Assembly (NCBI GenBank): GCA_001414485.1
Contig: LLEY01000004.1
Location: 1-64,000 of the forward strand
Length of the DNA: 64,000 nucleotides
Reading direction: 5' to 3'
Source: Calycina herbarum
Lineage: Eukaryota > Ascomycota > Leotiomycetes > Helotiales > Pezizellaceae
Every line of letters begins with the position of its first letter. Within the stretch, counting starts at the first letter, position 1. The position numbers and the translations under genes were made by a program. Of the stretch, positions 37,775 to 49,669 are shown in pieces. The notes beneath the pieces were generated by a model. That model was not told the origin of the DNA. It did not search any database and worked only from the letters and a program-made list of their open reading frames with translations.

Positions 37775-38644
37775 TAGAGCTATAGTAAATATATACTTTA
37801 GTTGTTTAAAAACGTCTTAATATTCGTTTATTTATATAAATATATATTTCTTATAAATAAGTTTTATAAGAGGTCTTATAATATTAGAATAGTCTTTAAT
37901 AAAGTTTTAGTAGAAGTTTATAAAGCTAAGAAAGCTTTATATAGTCTTAACTATTATAGATACTTCCTAGTTAAGAATCGCTTTTACCTTTTCTAGATCT
38001 ATTTCTACTTCTAAGTTAATATTAAGAATAAACCTTAGATACTTTATTTATATAACTAAGAATTTATATTTATTAATATTAAGAAAGAGCCTTATATCTT
38101 TAAGCTTCTTTAGAATAAGCTTAATTTATTCTTTATATTCTTTAAGAGTTTTATTTATAAAGATTAGAATATTATCTATATAAGTAGAGTAGAAGTTATC
38201 TAAGTATTTCTATAGTATCTAAATAACATATCTTTAGAATATACTTAGTACGTTTATAAGTCTAAAAGGAGTAACTATCTATTTATATAATCTATACTTT
38301 ATATAAAAAGCTATCTTCTATTTATCTTCTTTTATAATCTAGATTTAGTAAAAAGCTTAGCTTACGTCGAGTTTTATATACTATTTTACCTTTCTTACTT
38401 ATTATAAGGTTTTATAGATTAGAAGAAGTAGATACTAGTTCTTTTATATAACTTTATTTAGAGTATAGTAATTAATATAGAACTATAGACCTTCTTCTAG
38501 CTTTTATATAAAGAGTATAGAGATAGTAGCAGAAGAGTTACTAACTTAAATCTAGTCTTTATCTATATACTTTATAAGCGTTCTTTAGAGAATAAGAAGT
38601 TTATTATAAGATATATTATAGAGTAGTCTCTAAGAGACTATAGC

Positions 38645-38886
38645 TGTTAGAGCTTATAGCAAGTGCTAATGAATTGAACTATAGAGGCTGTCTATGTATA
38701 AGAAGATTCGATTGTCCTTTCTAAGCTAGAGTCCTTACTAACTTATATACTTAGTTAGCTCTTTCTAGAGAGTTCTGCCAAGGGTACTCTCGAAGGTTCT
38801 ATTACGTCTATGCGTTGCTAAGCGAGGTTACGTAAATGCGTCGCTAGAGTACTCTAAGACTTATTCTACGGGTGTAACCCTTGATA
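38645..38886 (-). repeat. 3' LTR of gypsy D
   Basis: 242 bp, about 90% like 44287-44528; most differences I see are C/T or G/A. Followed internally by a pyrimidine run (CCTCTCTTCCT) that is the minus-strand polypurine tract. Confidence 0.9.
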
Positions 38887-38999
38887 TTACCTCTCTTCCT
38901 ACTCTTGAAGGTAGGTGTCTAGGGCTACTATATCCTCTAACTTAGTAGTAGGTTCCTATATTAGGTTTATATATCCTGTCTATTTAATCTTATACTCGA

Positions 39000-41900
39000 G
39001 TTAAGTACGAGAGCCTTTCTCTAAGAGCTTCTTTTACTGTTAACCTAGTATTCTTTTAAATTGCTATTCTATAGTATCGTCTACTAATATTATAGGTAGT
39101 TGATTATTGTCTGTAATTTGACTAGGCAGCGGGTCTGTAGCTGCTAGCCTTAATAAGTCTATATTAAAGACATTATAGATACTAGGTAGAGTGTCTAGCC
39201 TATTATAGACGGGCTAATAACCTCGATAACTGTGAACTTAGCGGATCGAGTATCTAGTTTCTTACTAGCCTTATCTGTCTATATATTCCGTAAGCTTAAG
39301 TAAACCTTATCTCTAACCTTATATATAGAAGCGGTATTCCGTGAACGATTTACTTAAGTCTCCTAGTCTTATTATACTCTTACTATTAATAATTATGTCT
39401 ATTCTATAATAGCCTTAATCTTTGCTACTATTGCTTTGCTCTTTTAAATTAGTGTTTTTATATTTACAGGTACTACGACGTCTATTAAAGAGTCGATAGT
39501 CTGTAATAGATAGCCGTAGCTAAGTTAGAAGAGGCTTATACCTGTTGATATTAAATCTCGTCTATTAAAAGCTAGCTATACTACTAGCAGCTAGTCGGCC
39601 CAGTCGTCCTAAGCTATATTAATCTATTACTATAGAAGCGTCTCGACTTTAGTATTTACCTGTTCCGTTAACCTGTTAGTTTATAGATAGAAGGCTATAG
39701 AGATCCGTCGTTTAATCTATAAGAAGTTACAAAGCGTCTTCTATGCTTGTCTAATGAATTACAAGCCTCTATTAGATACTATTACTCTTAGTAGTCTATA
39801 TAAGCTATAGTATATAGTGATAAATAAGCGAGCAAATTCCTCTGATAATATAGTCGAGTTATAGGCTATAAGGAGCACTCTTTTACTTAAATAATCCGTA
39901 AACACTGCTATTATATCAGAGCCTTTACTTATAGATAGTAGTCTAATAAAGTCGACAGAGATCTTCTACTATTACTACTTAGGAATTAGTAAGAGACGAA
40001 GCAGGCCTTGTTTACGATCTCTCTAGACCTTAGTACGTCTGTAAACTCTATAGTTATAGACAAACTGCTTAACTATAGTCTATAGGTTTAGCTAGAAGAA
40101 CTCTCTTAAGACTATTATAATTATCCCGTTCTTGCTAGGATAGCCCGTAAGTATAGAATCATAGAGTTCCTATATAATTACAGTCCGTAGCGGCTTATAG
40201 TCAGGGACCTATAGTCTGCCTCTAAACTGTAAATCACCGTTCTTATTAACTAAGTAGTTAGAGACAGAGACTTTAACTAGAGAAGCGAGGTCTACTAGAA
40301 ACACTCTATCTCCTTAGTAGATAGTGTCTATAAGACGCCTAAAGTCCTTATTCTATACCTTTCCCTCTTCCTAGAGGTTCTGTAGTTGGTCTATAAACGC
40401 TTACTACGTCGCTACGTCGCTTACTTAATTCCTTCTATTTATTAACACTAGTGCTAGCTATATAGTATTTCCTTGAATTATTATATCTAGAATTAATTAT
40501 ACTATTCTATAATTAAGGCGTTTATCTCCCTCCTCTAGGAGGTTCTAGTCTCTTCTTATTAATATATCTAGTAGTCCTCTCTCTTTGCCTAGGTATTATT
40601 AGATTATTAGGTTAAACTTACTAAGTATTAACTACTACTATATTTGTCTTTTAGATAGTTTATAGACTATTATAAAGTACTTAAGATTCTTATAATCTAT
40701 AAGTCCTATAAACTGTCTAATACTTTTTAACTCTACTTCTTATTTCTTAAGATAACGAATAATAGCTAATAACTCTTTATTATATATCGAGTAATTATAT
40801 TTAATAGATACGTATTTCTTTAAGAAGAAAGCTATAGACTGTAAGACGCTATTCTTTACTTAAGAGAGCACGCCTTCTAAGTAATATCTAGAGAAGCCTG
40901 TCTCTAAGACTGTCTCGTAATCTAGGTTAAACTAAGCTAGTACTAGGGCCTCTGTAAAGGCCTGCTTTAACTGTTTAAAGGCTCTATTCGCTTTGTCTAT
41001 CTATTAGAAGGATATATCCTTTTTAACAAGTCTATAAAGAGGAGCTATAATCTGTGAAAAGTCCTTAATAAACCGTCGATAGAAATTTATAAATCCTAAG
41101 AAGCTAAGAACGCCTTTTGCTATTATTAGTACTTTCTAATCTATAATAGCCTATATTTTAGCTAGGTCTATCTATAAACCTTTCTCTACTTTTATAATAA
41201 ACCTAAGGTACTTTATAGACTATACTTCAAATTCGTACTTATTAATATTAAGCTATAGCCTAGTATCTTAAAGCCTTTATATTACTTTATAGACATACTC
41301 GCGGTGCTAGTTATAGGTGCTGTCTATAAAGACTAAGACATCGTCGATATATACTAAGACAAAGTCGTCTAAGAACTCTTAAAGCGTATAATTAATATAC
41401 TACTAGAAAGTACTAGAAGCATTTATAAGCCTAAAAGAGGTAATAAGCTATTTAAAAAGTCTAAAGCGTGTCTAGAAAGCCGTTTTCCACTCGTCTCTCT
41501 TCTTAATTCGTATCTTATAAAACATAGTAATAATATCTATTTTTATAAACTACTTTACTTTTCTAATCCGGTTAAGTATCTCTTAGATTAAGAGTAATAG
41601 ATAACAGTTCTTATAGGTTAACTTATTCAGTACCTAGTAGTTATAATAGAACTGTAGGCCCTCTCCTAGCTTCTATACGAAGAGTACTAGCGTAGCTGCT
41701 AGAGAGTTGCTTACTTAAATAAATTCCTTATCTAGTAGCTCTATTAAGGTTTTATAGAGTACTAACAGCTCGTCTTATAATATATTATAGAGTAGCCTCT
41801 ATAAGACTGTCTCCTTAGATCCGCTGTCCGTCTATAAAAGCTTAATACTATAATTAATTCCTTATTAGTATACTAGTAACTTGTTTACTTCTTTTCTATC

Positions 41901-44000
41901 AAAAGCTAGGTAGAATTCTAGACCGATCTAGCTAGGCAGCTTTATCTATAGGTCTATATACTTCTTCTCTACTAACGCTTTACTAATGTCTATAAGGCTA
42001 GCTAAGAAAACTTATAGCTTATATTTACGATCTATAAGAAAGTAGAAGACAGCCACGCTTACTTACTTATAAGAGTAAGACTTTTCTAGCTTATTATAAA
42101 CTTCTAACCTAGAGTCTTAGAAGAGTAAGTATCTCTTAACAGCGTTAAGTAAAGCTCGCTCTTTCCTTAACTAAGATTTTCCTAGAATTATTTTATAGCT
42201 CTTAATCTTAGAGACTACGTAAGTATATATTAGTATTAGATAATAACTACCTTACTTACTAATAGACTTTAGGTTTAAACCTTAGTCTATACTAGTTCTT
42301 TCTAGTGTTGTCTAGAAGATTCGATTACGTTCTCGGTTACGTAAACCGTAGAATCTTCTAGTAACTATTCTATTTATAAGCTATAGAAGCTTCTAGTACT
42401 TATCCTAGAAGTATATATAGCCCTTTACTATCCTTATAGTTAGGAACTAAGTTAATTTTAAGTCTTTTACTTATACTTATCTACCGATTCTATAGAAACG
42501 TGATTTAATAATTACTTAACCTACTCTGCGCCTATCTAATCACTTACTCGGTAACCTACCTTATACGTTACCCTGTTCGTCTTATAGTATAAACCCGTTT
42601 CTGCTAGTAGCCTCTAATATCTATACTAAAAGATACTACTTAAGATATAGTATTCTCTAATACTTCTTCTACTAACTATAAATGCCTTAGTATAATTTAT
42701 ATATAAGAGAGCTAATAATAACAGACAAAACAGTCTAAAACAATTCTATAGACTAAACACTTTAAATCTACTAAGGCGTATAAAGTAGCTACTCTATTTA
42801 CTAAAGCCGATATAAGAAGAGGTTTTTCGTCTATATATTCCTACTTAAAATATCTCTAAGTGTCTATTACTAACAACTCCCTTTATCGCCTCTGCCTACG
42901 CTTTCTAACAGGAGCTACTAGTTTTCCGAATCTAAGGAAACATTACCGTCTTCTTCTTCTAATTCTAGCGCTATCTTCTTAACCTCTGCCTTCTGTTTAT
43001 AGACTGAATCCGCTGTTATAGGTCGCCTTAGTAGTCTATATAGACATTTTTAAATAAAATAACTAGTAGCTCTATAGCAAAGACAGCGACTAGTACGAGC
43101 ACGGTTACTTCGTTCTTCCTAGGACACCTATTTAGCACGCTTAGTACTAGTTATTAAGACTTTAGCAGGTGCCGGTTCCTAATCTATGCCCTCTACAGAT
43201 GCTTTACAGATGACTTTCGGTCTGTTAACGATATTACTGCTCGTTACCTACTATATAGTATCCGTCGAGCGTTTCTAAGAGGTCTATAGTGTTTCTAGAA
43301 GAGTCTAGGCCCTAGATCTTAATATTTAAGCTTTATAAGCTCTTAAGCAGTCGTCCGTTTCTTTAATAATAGAGTAGTAAGACTCGAAGTTAGGTTAAGA
43401 AGGAACTGTGATTATCGCCTTAACTAACTCGTTGCTAAGGATTCAGTTAAGAGACACCTTCTTTACGTCGTCTAGCTAAGATCCTTCTCTAGACTCTATA
43501 AGTAGGGCTTGCTATTCTATAAAGACTTCTAGGAATAGTCTTAAGCTCTAGTAGAAGGATTCCAGCTTTCGTTATACTCTTTCCTTAGCTTATAAGTCTC
43601 TAAACATAAACTCTACTCGATCTAAGAAATCACTGCTATTAGCTAGCTCTAGCTTGCCCTGTTCCCGTACCTATACTTCTATTCTATAGAGCGCCTTACT
43701 CTATAGGGATCTGTTAAGTACCTAAAACTTAACATATTTAGTATATCTATAGTAGTCGACTTCGATTTTAGCTCGTGCTTATTATAACTAAGCTTCTAGC
43801 TTATCTAAGTCTCTATAGAATTCCAGTAGTAGAGGAAGAGATTTCCTAGGTTTATTATCGTTATAGACTATCTATAAGCAAGCTTCCTTATCTTTCTTTT
43901 ACTCGTTTATAATCCGTAGATAATCGTTCTCTTAGGTAGATATTAACTAATTCTACTACTCTTAAACATACTATAGGAACTAGGTAGGTAGCTGATTTAG
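39000..44000 (-). pseudogene. RIP-degraded gag-pol of gypsy D
   Basis: The minus strand reads as gypsy pol with stops. The clearest part is the reverse transcriptase active-site block FLDDFVLVYIDDVLVFID at 41330-41380. A degraded CCHC-like knuckle (SRCLCYRATSYFI) lies near 43040-43090, placing gag to its right. Domain limits are approximate. Confidence 0.75.
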
Positions 44001-44066
44001 TATACCGCCTTCTTATAGTTCTCCTATTATCCGTGAGTTCTATAAATGCTATAAAATAGCTCGTAA

Positions 44067-44269
44067 GTTCTAGTATTACTGTAAAGGCCTGATATGTTCT
44101 AGTATTACTAAAATAGCTTAATATATTCTAGTATTACTATAAAGGCCCGATGTGTTCTAGTATTACCAAAATAGCCCGATGTGTTCTAATGTTACTATAA
44201 AGGCCTGTTATGTTCCAGTGTTACTAAAATAGCCTAATATATTCTAGTGTTACTATAAAGGCCTATTGT
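44067..44269. repeat. 29-bp tandem repeat, seven units, alternating types
   Basis: Seven units of exactly 29 bp, consensus GTTCTAGTATTACT plus 15 variable bases. Units alternate between a TATAAAGGCC type and an AAAATAGCC type, so the real period is 58 bp. A diverged eighth unit may lie just to the left. It sits in the 5' leader of gypsy D, between gag and the 5' LTR. Confidence 0.88.
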
Positions 44270-44286
44270 TTTTGAATCGAATCTAA

Positions 44287-44528
44287 TATTAGAGCTTATA
44301 GTAAGTGCTAATAAATTAAACTATAGAGGCTGTCTATATATAAGAAGATTCGATTGTCCTTTCTAAGCTAGAGTCCTTACTAACTTATATACTCAGTTAG
44401 CTCTTTCTAGAGGGTTCTGCCAAGGGTACTCTCGAAGGTTCTGTTACGTCTATACGTTGCTAAGCGAGGTTACGTAAATACGTCGCTAGAGTACTCCGAG
44501 ACTTATTCTACAGATATAACTCTTAATA
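44287..44528 (-). repeat. 5' LTR of gypsy D
   Basis: 242 bp partner of 38645-38886. Next to it on the minus strand is TTAGATTCGATTC. If the TAG was TGG before RIP, this would be the tRNA primer-binding site; that is inference. Confidence 0.88.
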
Positions 44529-46734
44529 ATAGCTTCCTTTCTATCTTCTTTTATAAGTTTAATCTAGTAGTCTATTCTATCGCCTTATAGAAGAGGTACT
44601 TTATCTAAGTCTTTTAAGCTAAAGATACTAAGGTAATCCGAGAATTATAGTAGTAGCTTTGTTTAAAGATCTGTTTTCGTCTTCTTCGTCTTCTTAAAAG
44701 CCTTAGTAATATCTTATAAGCTAGCTAAGAATACTTATATATTTTAGTAAAACTTATTTATTATTATCTAAAAAGCCTTAATAGAGATAGGCTAGCAATT
44801 AATAGAATTTAAGCTACTTACTTCTAGAATTTTAGCTTAATTTTATATAAGTATATTTACTAAGAAGATAACGTATTTAGAAGTAAAACTATAATTTAAG
44901 TATCTTATTTAATAATCTAGGGAAGTTCTAGAATTATATTATATAACTCTAAGTAAAGAATAACGTAGAGAAACGACCTAGCTTTGTAGTACTTATTAAT
45001 ATCTAAAGAGATAGTAGCGACTTCTATTACTATATTATCTAAGAGAGTATTAAAGCTAGAGAGCTCTTAAGAGAAGATAGAAATATATTAAAGGTTATTC
45101 TAGATAGTAAAGGAGGAGCTAATAAGTCTATATAATAAATATCTAGAGTTAAGAAGAGTCTTTATAAAACATTCTTTATTAACTAATATAGAAACTAAAA
45201 ACAGAGAACTATCTATTAACTTCTTTTAGAACTTAATCTATTCTTCTACTACTTTCTTTAAAACCTTCTTCTGCTTCTAATAGTATCTTTTACTAGAAGC
45301 TATTCTTTTTCTAAATCGTTAGAGTTAGAGTTAGAGACCTTTATAATCCTTCCTTTTCCTTTTATATCTCTTCTTTTAACGTCTTTATCTTCTTTCTAGA
45401 TAAGAGCTACCTAGACCTTCTTTGTTTATTTAAGTAACGCTTTCTTCGTCGCCTACTTTATCTTTGTCTTATAATCCTAGACTTAGTATCCCTCGAGTCT
45501 ATATCTTAGACAGAGGCCTAAGCTTCTTCTTTTAGTAAAGACTTTATCTAAGCTCTATTATAGTTTCTTTAGTTAAGTAGAGATAACTACTACAGTTAGT
45601 TTCTAGTCTATTATATTATATAAGAAACTGTCTTTTAATTCGTATATAACTTAATTCTATATAGCTCTAGCTCTAGACAAAGTTATTTATAGCTTCTTCG
45701 TTTACTAAGCTATAAGTTTAGTAACTTTATTTAGCTAATTAGTAATTATTTATAATTATCTATAGTATCTATTATAGATACTATCTTCTTAAATACTAAT
45801 AGTTATAGTAATTAGCTTTATACTAAGAGTAGCTCTTAAGTAGCCTTTCTTAATCACGTCGTTCTATCCCTAGTTAGAAGCTTCTAAGATTAGCTAATTA
45901 AATTTATTAAGGAATTCACTAAAAGACTATTAGCTTTACTTTATTTAGTTAATCTAGCTAAGTGCTTTTTACTATAGTTAAGAGTTATAGAACGCTATAT
46001 AAAGCTGTCTTATAAATTCTAAAACTATAAACTTACTTTATAAGCGAGTATATTCTATTTAAGAGAAAATCCTTATAGCTACGTCTTCTAAGAGTCGCTT
46101 AAAAGTATACTAAACTCTCTCTTTCTCTTCTCTAATTAATAGACTATCTATTTCTAGCTTTGCTTATAAAAGGCTTTCGAATTAAGAAAAGAGGTTAGGT
46201 ATACTTCTGTCGTATCTTTCTAGGTATAGAAGATAGTGTTTTAGCTTATAATTAGTATTCGTAACTAAGGCTAGTATAAAAGTAGGCATAGGTTATAAAG
46301 AGGTAGTTTCGTTTCTTTTAGAAGAGGAAAGTCTTACTTCGAGTCTTATAAAAGCTTCGTCTTATTAGCTAGAAAGGTTTACTATTAACTAGTTTTAACT
46401 TTTAGTAAGAAGCTATATCTCTCGCTACTATTAGTTAAACATGTCTATTAACTACTATAGAGGTTCTTATATAGGTTCTTATATATCTACTAAGTTTATA
46501 TCCTCTATTATATTTATAGTCGTCTACTATGTATTTTAGACTATTATATTTATAGTTGTCTACTATATACTTTAGACTATTATATTTATATAAAACTGTA
46601 TATTTTAACTATAAAGGATTTCGTACTTATATTATATATATAAGAAGAGTTTATAGAATCTACTATATATAGTTTATTCGACGTACTTAATAAACGAATA
46701 TAAGAAAGAATAAGTTAATTCTAATATTATAGAC

Positions 46735-46966
46735 CGAATATAAAGAGGTTAATAGATAAGGTTATCTTTATTATAAGAAGAATTAACTAAGGAAGAAAAG
46801 AGAAGAAGTCTATTCTACGTATAAGGAAAGGGGTTTTATACGTAGAGGCTATATATAATTACCGGTTATTAAAACGATGTTAGAACCTCTTATATCGAGG
46901 TCACGTAAGGTTACGTTTTATACGAAGGTCGGTAGACCGAGTACTCTTCAGGTGTAAACCGTTATA
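46735..46966 (-). repeat. 5' LTR of gypsy C
   Basis: 232 bp, sharing both ends with 34259-34644. It keeps more CG dinucleotides (for example GGTCGGTAGACCGAG) than the left copy. Confidence 0.78.
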
Positions 46967-48476
46967 ATAAGTAGTATATTTACTTAAAAAGTAAATATTT
47001 ACTACTCTCTGTTTTTAGAAAAAGACTAGAAAATAAGAACTAGTTAATAACTTATAATACTCTAGTAAGGCAAACTTCAGAGCTCGTAGAATAAAATAGT
47101 ATAATTATAGAGCTATATTAGCGTTAGTACTGCCTCTAGACTAAAATCGTCCTATACTAAGAACGATGTTACACACTCTTACACACCGCAGTGGTATTCT
47201 TAGGGTCCTCTAGTAGAAGACTCTATGTTAAGTTTTCAAATTCCTACTATATAATATTTGAAACCTTGTATTTAATAAGTGACTATAACAGCACTTAGTA
47301 CCACTGTTTAATTTCATAGCACCATAGCAAATCTTTAGCATTGCTGGGGTAGCTACGACTTGATAGATTTGACTTAAAACCAAGGTAAGAATCCTACTTG
47401 TAGAACGAGTAAACAATTTCGAACTGGACGACCTTTGCTGTGAAATTTATGGATACTAAGCGAGCAAATATATAATGGCGAGGGTGACGAGGCGGCGCTG
47501 AAGAAGAAAAGACCAGGGTGTAAACTATTCTTTTTACTCTTTCCATTCTCAGAACCCTCTTATGTGACTCGAGGTAATTGTGCAGCTTACTCGCGGCCTA
47601 CTCATAACATTATTTTCGGCCCCAAATATCTTTCTAGCTACTCCCTCTTTCAAGTCACACTCCGAAAAATAGACATGGAATAGTCGAAAGAGACATGGCG
47701 TAGGGTCAATGAGTGATTGAACGAGTATCAGTGATAAGTAGCTGGTTTTCAAGTTTGAAAAGCAATTATACAATGTAATTATATTCACAACCAGAACTAA
47801 GTGACAAGTGTTATATCTTTCAGTTGAGGGGCGTTATTCTCTAGAAATAGCACTGTTGGTGACTTGCCAATTAAAGAACCTTCTATACTTCTTGAATTTT
47901 ATAAGAGGCCAGGCAAGCGCTAAAATACCAAGATTCCAGACTTGAAGAACTGGACAAGGAAGTTTGTCTGAAAAGGAGGTAAGAATTGTCAGTTAAAAGG
48001 ACATTTTCACGTGACCAATCTCAATTCAACCCCTTTTTCTACATTCTCCACAACGATTAGCAACATGATGCCAACATCAACCTAAGACATGGATTGAACA
48101 CAAAATTTCTCCGGATTTTGTGACGCTTACTCCTTGCGGGTACTCAGAAAGCTCACCCCCGCAATTATATCCGACCCTCCGTGCTACAACTCCACCTGAT
48201 AGCCGAACTGGCGTTCGGAGAACATGTTTCTGTAACCGTGAGAAGTCTTGGTGAGTTCGGATCATGTTTACAATGAAATTCATGTAAGTTTGATTCATAA
48301 AGATGGAAATAAAATTCCGTGGACGGAGATAACTTTGTTTACAACGGATTGCTTTGGACCCGGAAAAATGAGCACAAATTATATATAGCGAGGTTAGGAA
48401 GTGTGAATTTGAGAGAGCAAAGGTTCTTCAGCTCCCAAATCTTTTGGCATTTCAAAAAGTAAACTATAAAGAAAAC
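46967..48476. other. Border of AT-rich block and SDR promoter
   Basis: AT-rich until about 47,200, then normal composition. A GCTTACTCG / TTTTCGGCCCCAAAT segment (47578-47630) resembles the cluster at 18430-18690. The open frames here (47228-47416, 47549-47788, 48077-48298, all minus) show no domain and look non-coding. Confidence 0.5.
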
Positions 48477-49516
48477 ATGGCTGCTTCAATTGGAATTCTT
48501 GCCCAAGAGACCGTCTGGCTCGGTAAGTGGGCAACCCAGTTAAGCAATATATTTCTAATGTCACCATAGTGACTGGATGTTCTCCTGGAGGTCTCGGAGG
48601 ATCATTTTGCAAAGCCATTCTCGAGGCAGGATACAAACTTGTCGCCACTGCTCGTTCCCCAGCATCGCTCACTTATCTCCCACCATCACCCAAACTTCTC
48701 ACGCTCACACTAGACGTCACCAACCCCACACAAATCAAATCAGTATTTGATGCTGCTATTGAGAAATTCGGACACGTAGATGTTGTGATCAACAACGCTG
48801 GTTACACTCACGCAGGAGATACAGAAGCAATCAGCCAAGAAGATGCTCATAAGGTGATGGATGTCGATTTTTGGGGCGTGGTCAATGTCTCCAAAGAAGC
48901 TGTAAGGGTATTCAGAGAAAATAACGGGAAGGGGAAAGGAGGATTGGTAGTACAGGTTGGAAGTATTGGGGGGCTTCTTACATTTCCTGGGAATGCTTAT
49001 TATCATGCCAGGTACGGTTTTCACCCAGACTAACGAAAGTGCGAATTATGAACTGACTCCTTGAATAGCAAATTCGGAGTAGAAGGTTTCACAGAAAGCA
49101 TGTCCAAAGAAATGCCTTCGGATTGGAATATCAATTTCCTCATCCTCGAACCTGGAGGCATAGCGACGGAATTTGCCAAGTCGAGCTATAAAAGTACTCC
49201 ACCTCATCCAGCCTATGCGGATCCCAGTTTTCCATCGAGGCAGCTGGAGAGCTGGATGATTCACAATACTTCACAGCTGGAAGCTATGTCTGCCGCTCCG
49301 GATACCGTTGCCAAGATTGTGGTGGATATAATTTCTAAGCGAGGAGATAGACCATTGCCTTTGAGACTTCCACTGGGTGAAGGGTTGGTTGGGATGATAA
49401 AGAATAAGATGGAAAGTCAGAAGAAAGATTTGGATGATTGGAGTGATGTCATTGTTAGTGTGATGACGGAAGCGCAAAAGAAGACTGCTCAGGAGTGGGT
49501 AAAAGATACACAGTAG
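48477..49516 (+). CDS. Short-chain dehydrogenase/reductase
   Basis: Classical SDR (NAD(P)-dependent oxidoreductase) of 311 residues in three exons: 48477-48522, 48570-49011 and 49069-49516. The introns are GT-AG (47 and 57 nt) and restore the family motifs exactly. The cofactor glycine motif is TGCSPGGLG (about residue 17). NNAG follows near residue 90, the catalytic Ser is in VQVGSIGGLL, and the YxxxK motif YHASK is formed across the second intron. The C-terminal part (GVEGFTESMSKEMP, ILEPGGIATEF) is typical of fungal SDRs in the oxidoreductase/17-beta-HSD-like group. Substrate unknown. It is intact, unlike the broken genes to its right, with which it may once have formed a cluster. Confidence 0.9.
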
Positions 49517-49669
49517 AAAATTAGACTTGATCATTGGTGTAAAAGGCCATGTCATTACTCTAATTACGCTCGCGGTTTTTAGTCAAGACAGATTGAACAA
49601 AACAATATTGTATCTAGGAGAATCTAAAAAAATTATAATTCTCTTAAAATTTCCCAAACAATGCTTACA

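Larger units (their letters stand above)
38645..44528 (-). mobile_element. Ty3/gypsy LTR retrotransposon D nested in C
   Basis: Two 242-bp LTRs (38645-38886, 44287-44528) start TGTTAGAGC/TATTAGAGC and end in TTGATA/TTAATA. The 5-bp target duplication ATAGC is perfect (38640-38644, 44529-44533). Length is 5884 bp. The minus strand encodes gag (about 42450-44000), reverse transcriptase with YIDDVLVFID near 41330-41360, RNase H and integrase (about 39200-40700). Less damaged than A-C, with more CG and CA/TG left, suggesting later insertion or weaker RIP. A 29-bp tandem repeat sits next to its 5' LTR. Confidence 0.9.
34680..46450 (-). pseudogene. RIP-degraded gag-pol of gypsy C, in three pieces
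   Basis: Clear gypsy segments on the minus strand are FYLEIDRSTE and VETYLQMFIDYT (integrase core, about 35330-35430), KVKAILN and SFLSFINFY (end of reverse transcriptase and connection, about 37890-37990), and AILNKRKGRGRTSKLL (chromodomain, about 34750-34800). The Fot1-like insert lies between the connection segment FKQLKYIFTIA (37790-37820) and the RNase H start. Gypsy D interrupts the reverse transcriptase. Stops occur throughout. Confidence 0.8.
34259..46966 (-). mobile_element. Ty3/gypsy LTR retrotransposon C with two nested elements
   Basis: Flanking LTRs (34259-34644 and 46735-46966) start TATTATAG and share GCCGAATATAAAGAGG and GTAGACCGAGTACTCTT. The coding strand is minus. From right to left it has a Lys-rich gag (about 45200-46450), a degraded zinc knuckle near 45480, reverse transcriptase (44534-45000 and 38000-38640), RNase H (37790-38000 and 36100-36660), integrase (about 34950-35900) and a chromodomain near 34700-34800. 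It is interrupted by the Fot1-like element 36667-37774 and gypsy D 38645-44528. Without these it is about 5.7 kb. A matching target duplication was not seen (TATAT versus ATAAG). Confidence 0.82.

Noticed and set aside
37802..37996. Plus-strand frame with a copia-like KAKKALYSLN segment
   Set aside because: The minus strand here reads clear gypsy connection sequence (KVKAILN, SFLSFINFY) in line with element C; the plus frame is its shadow.
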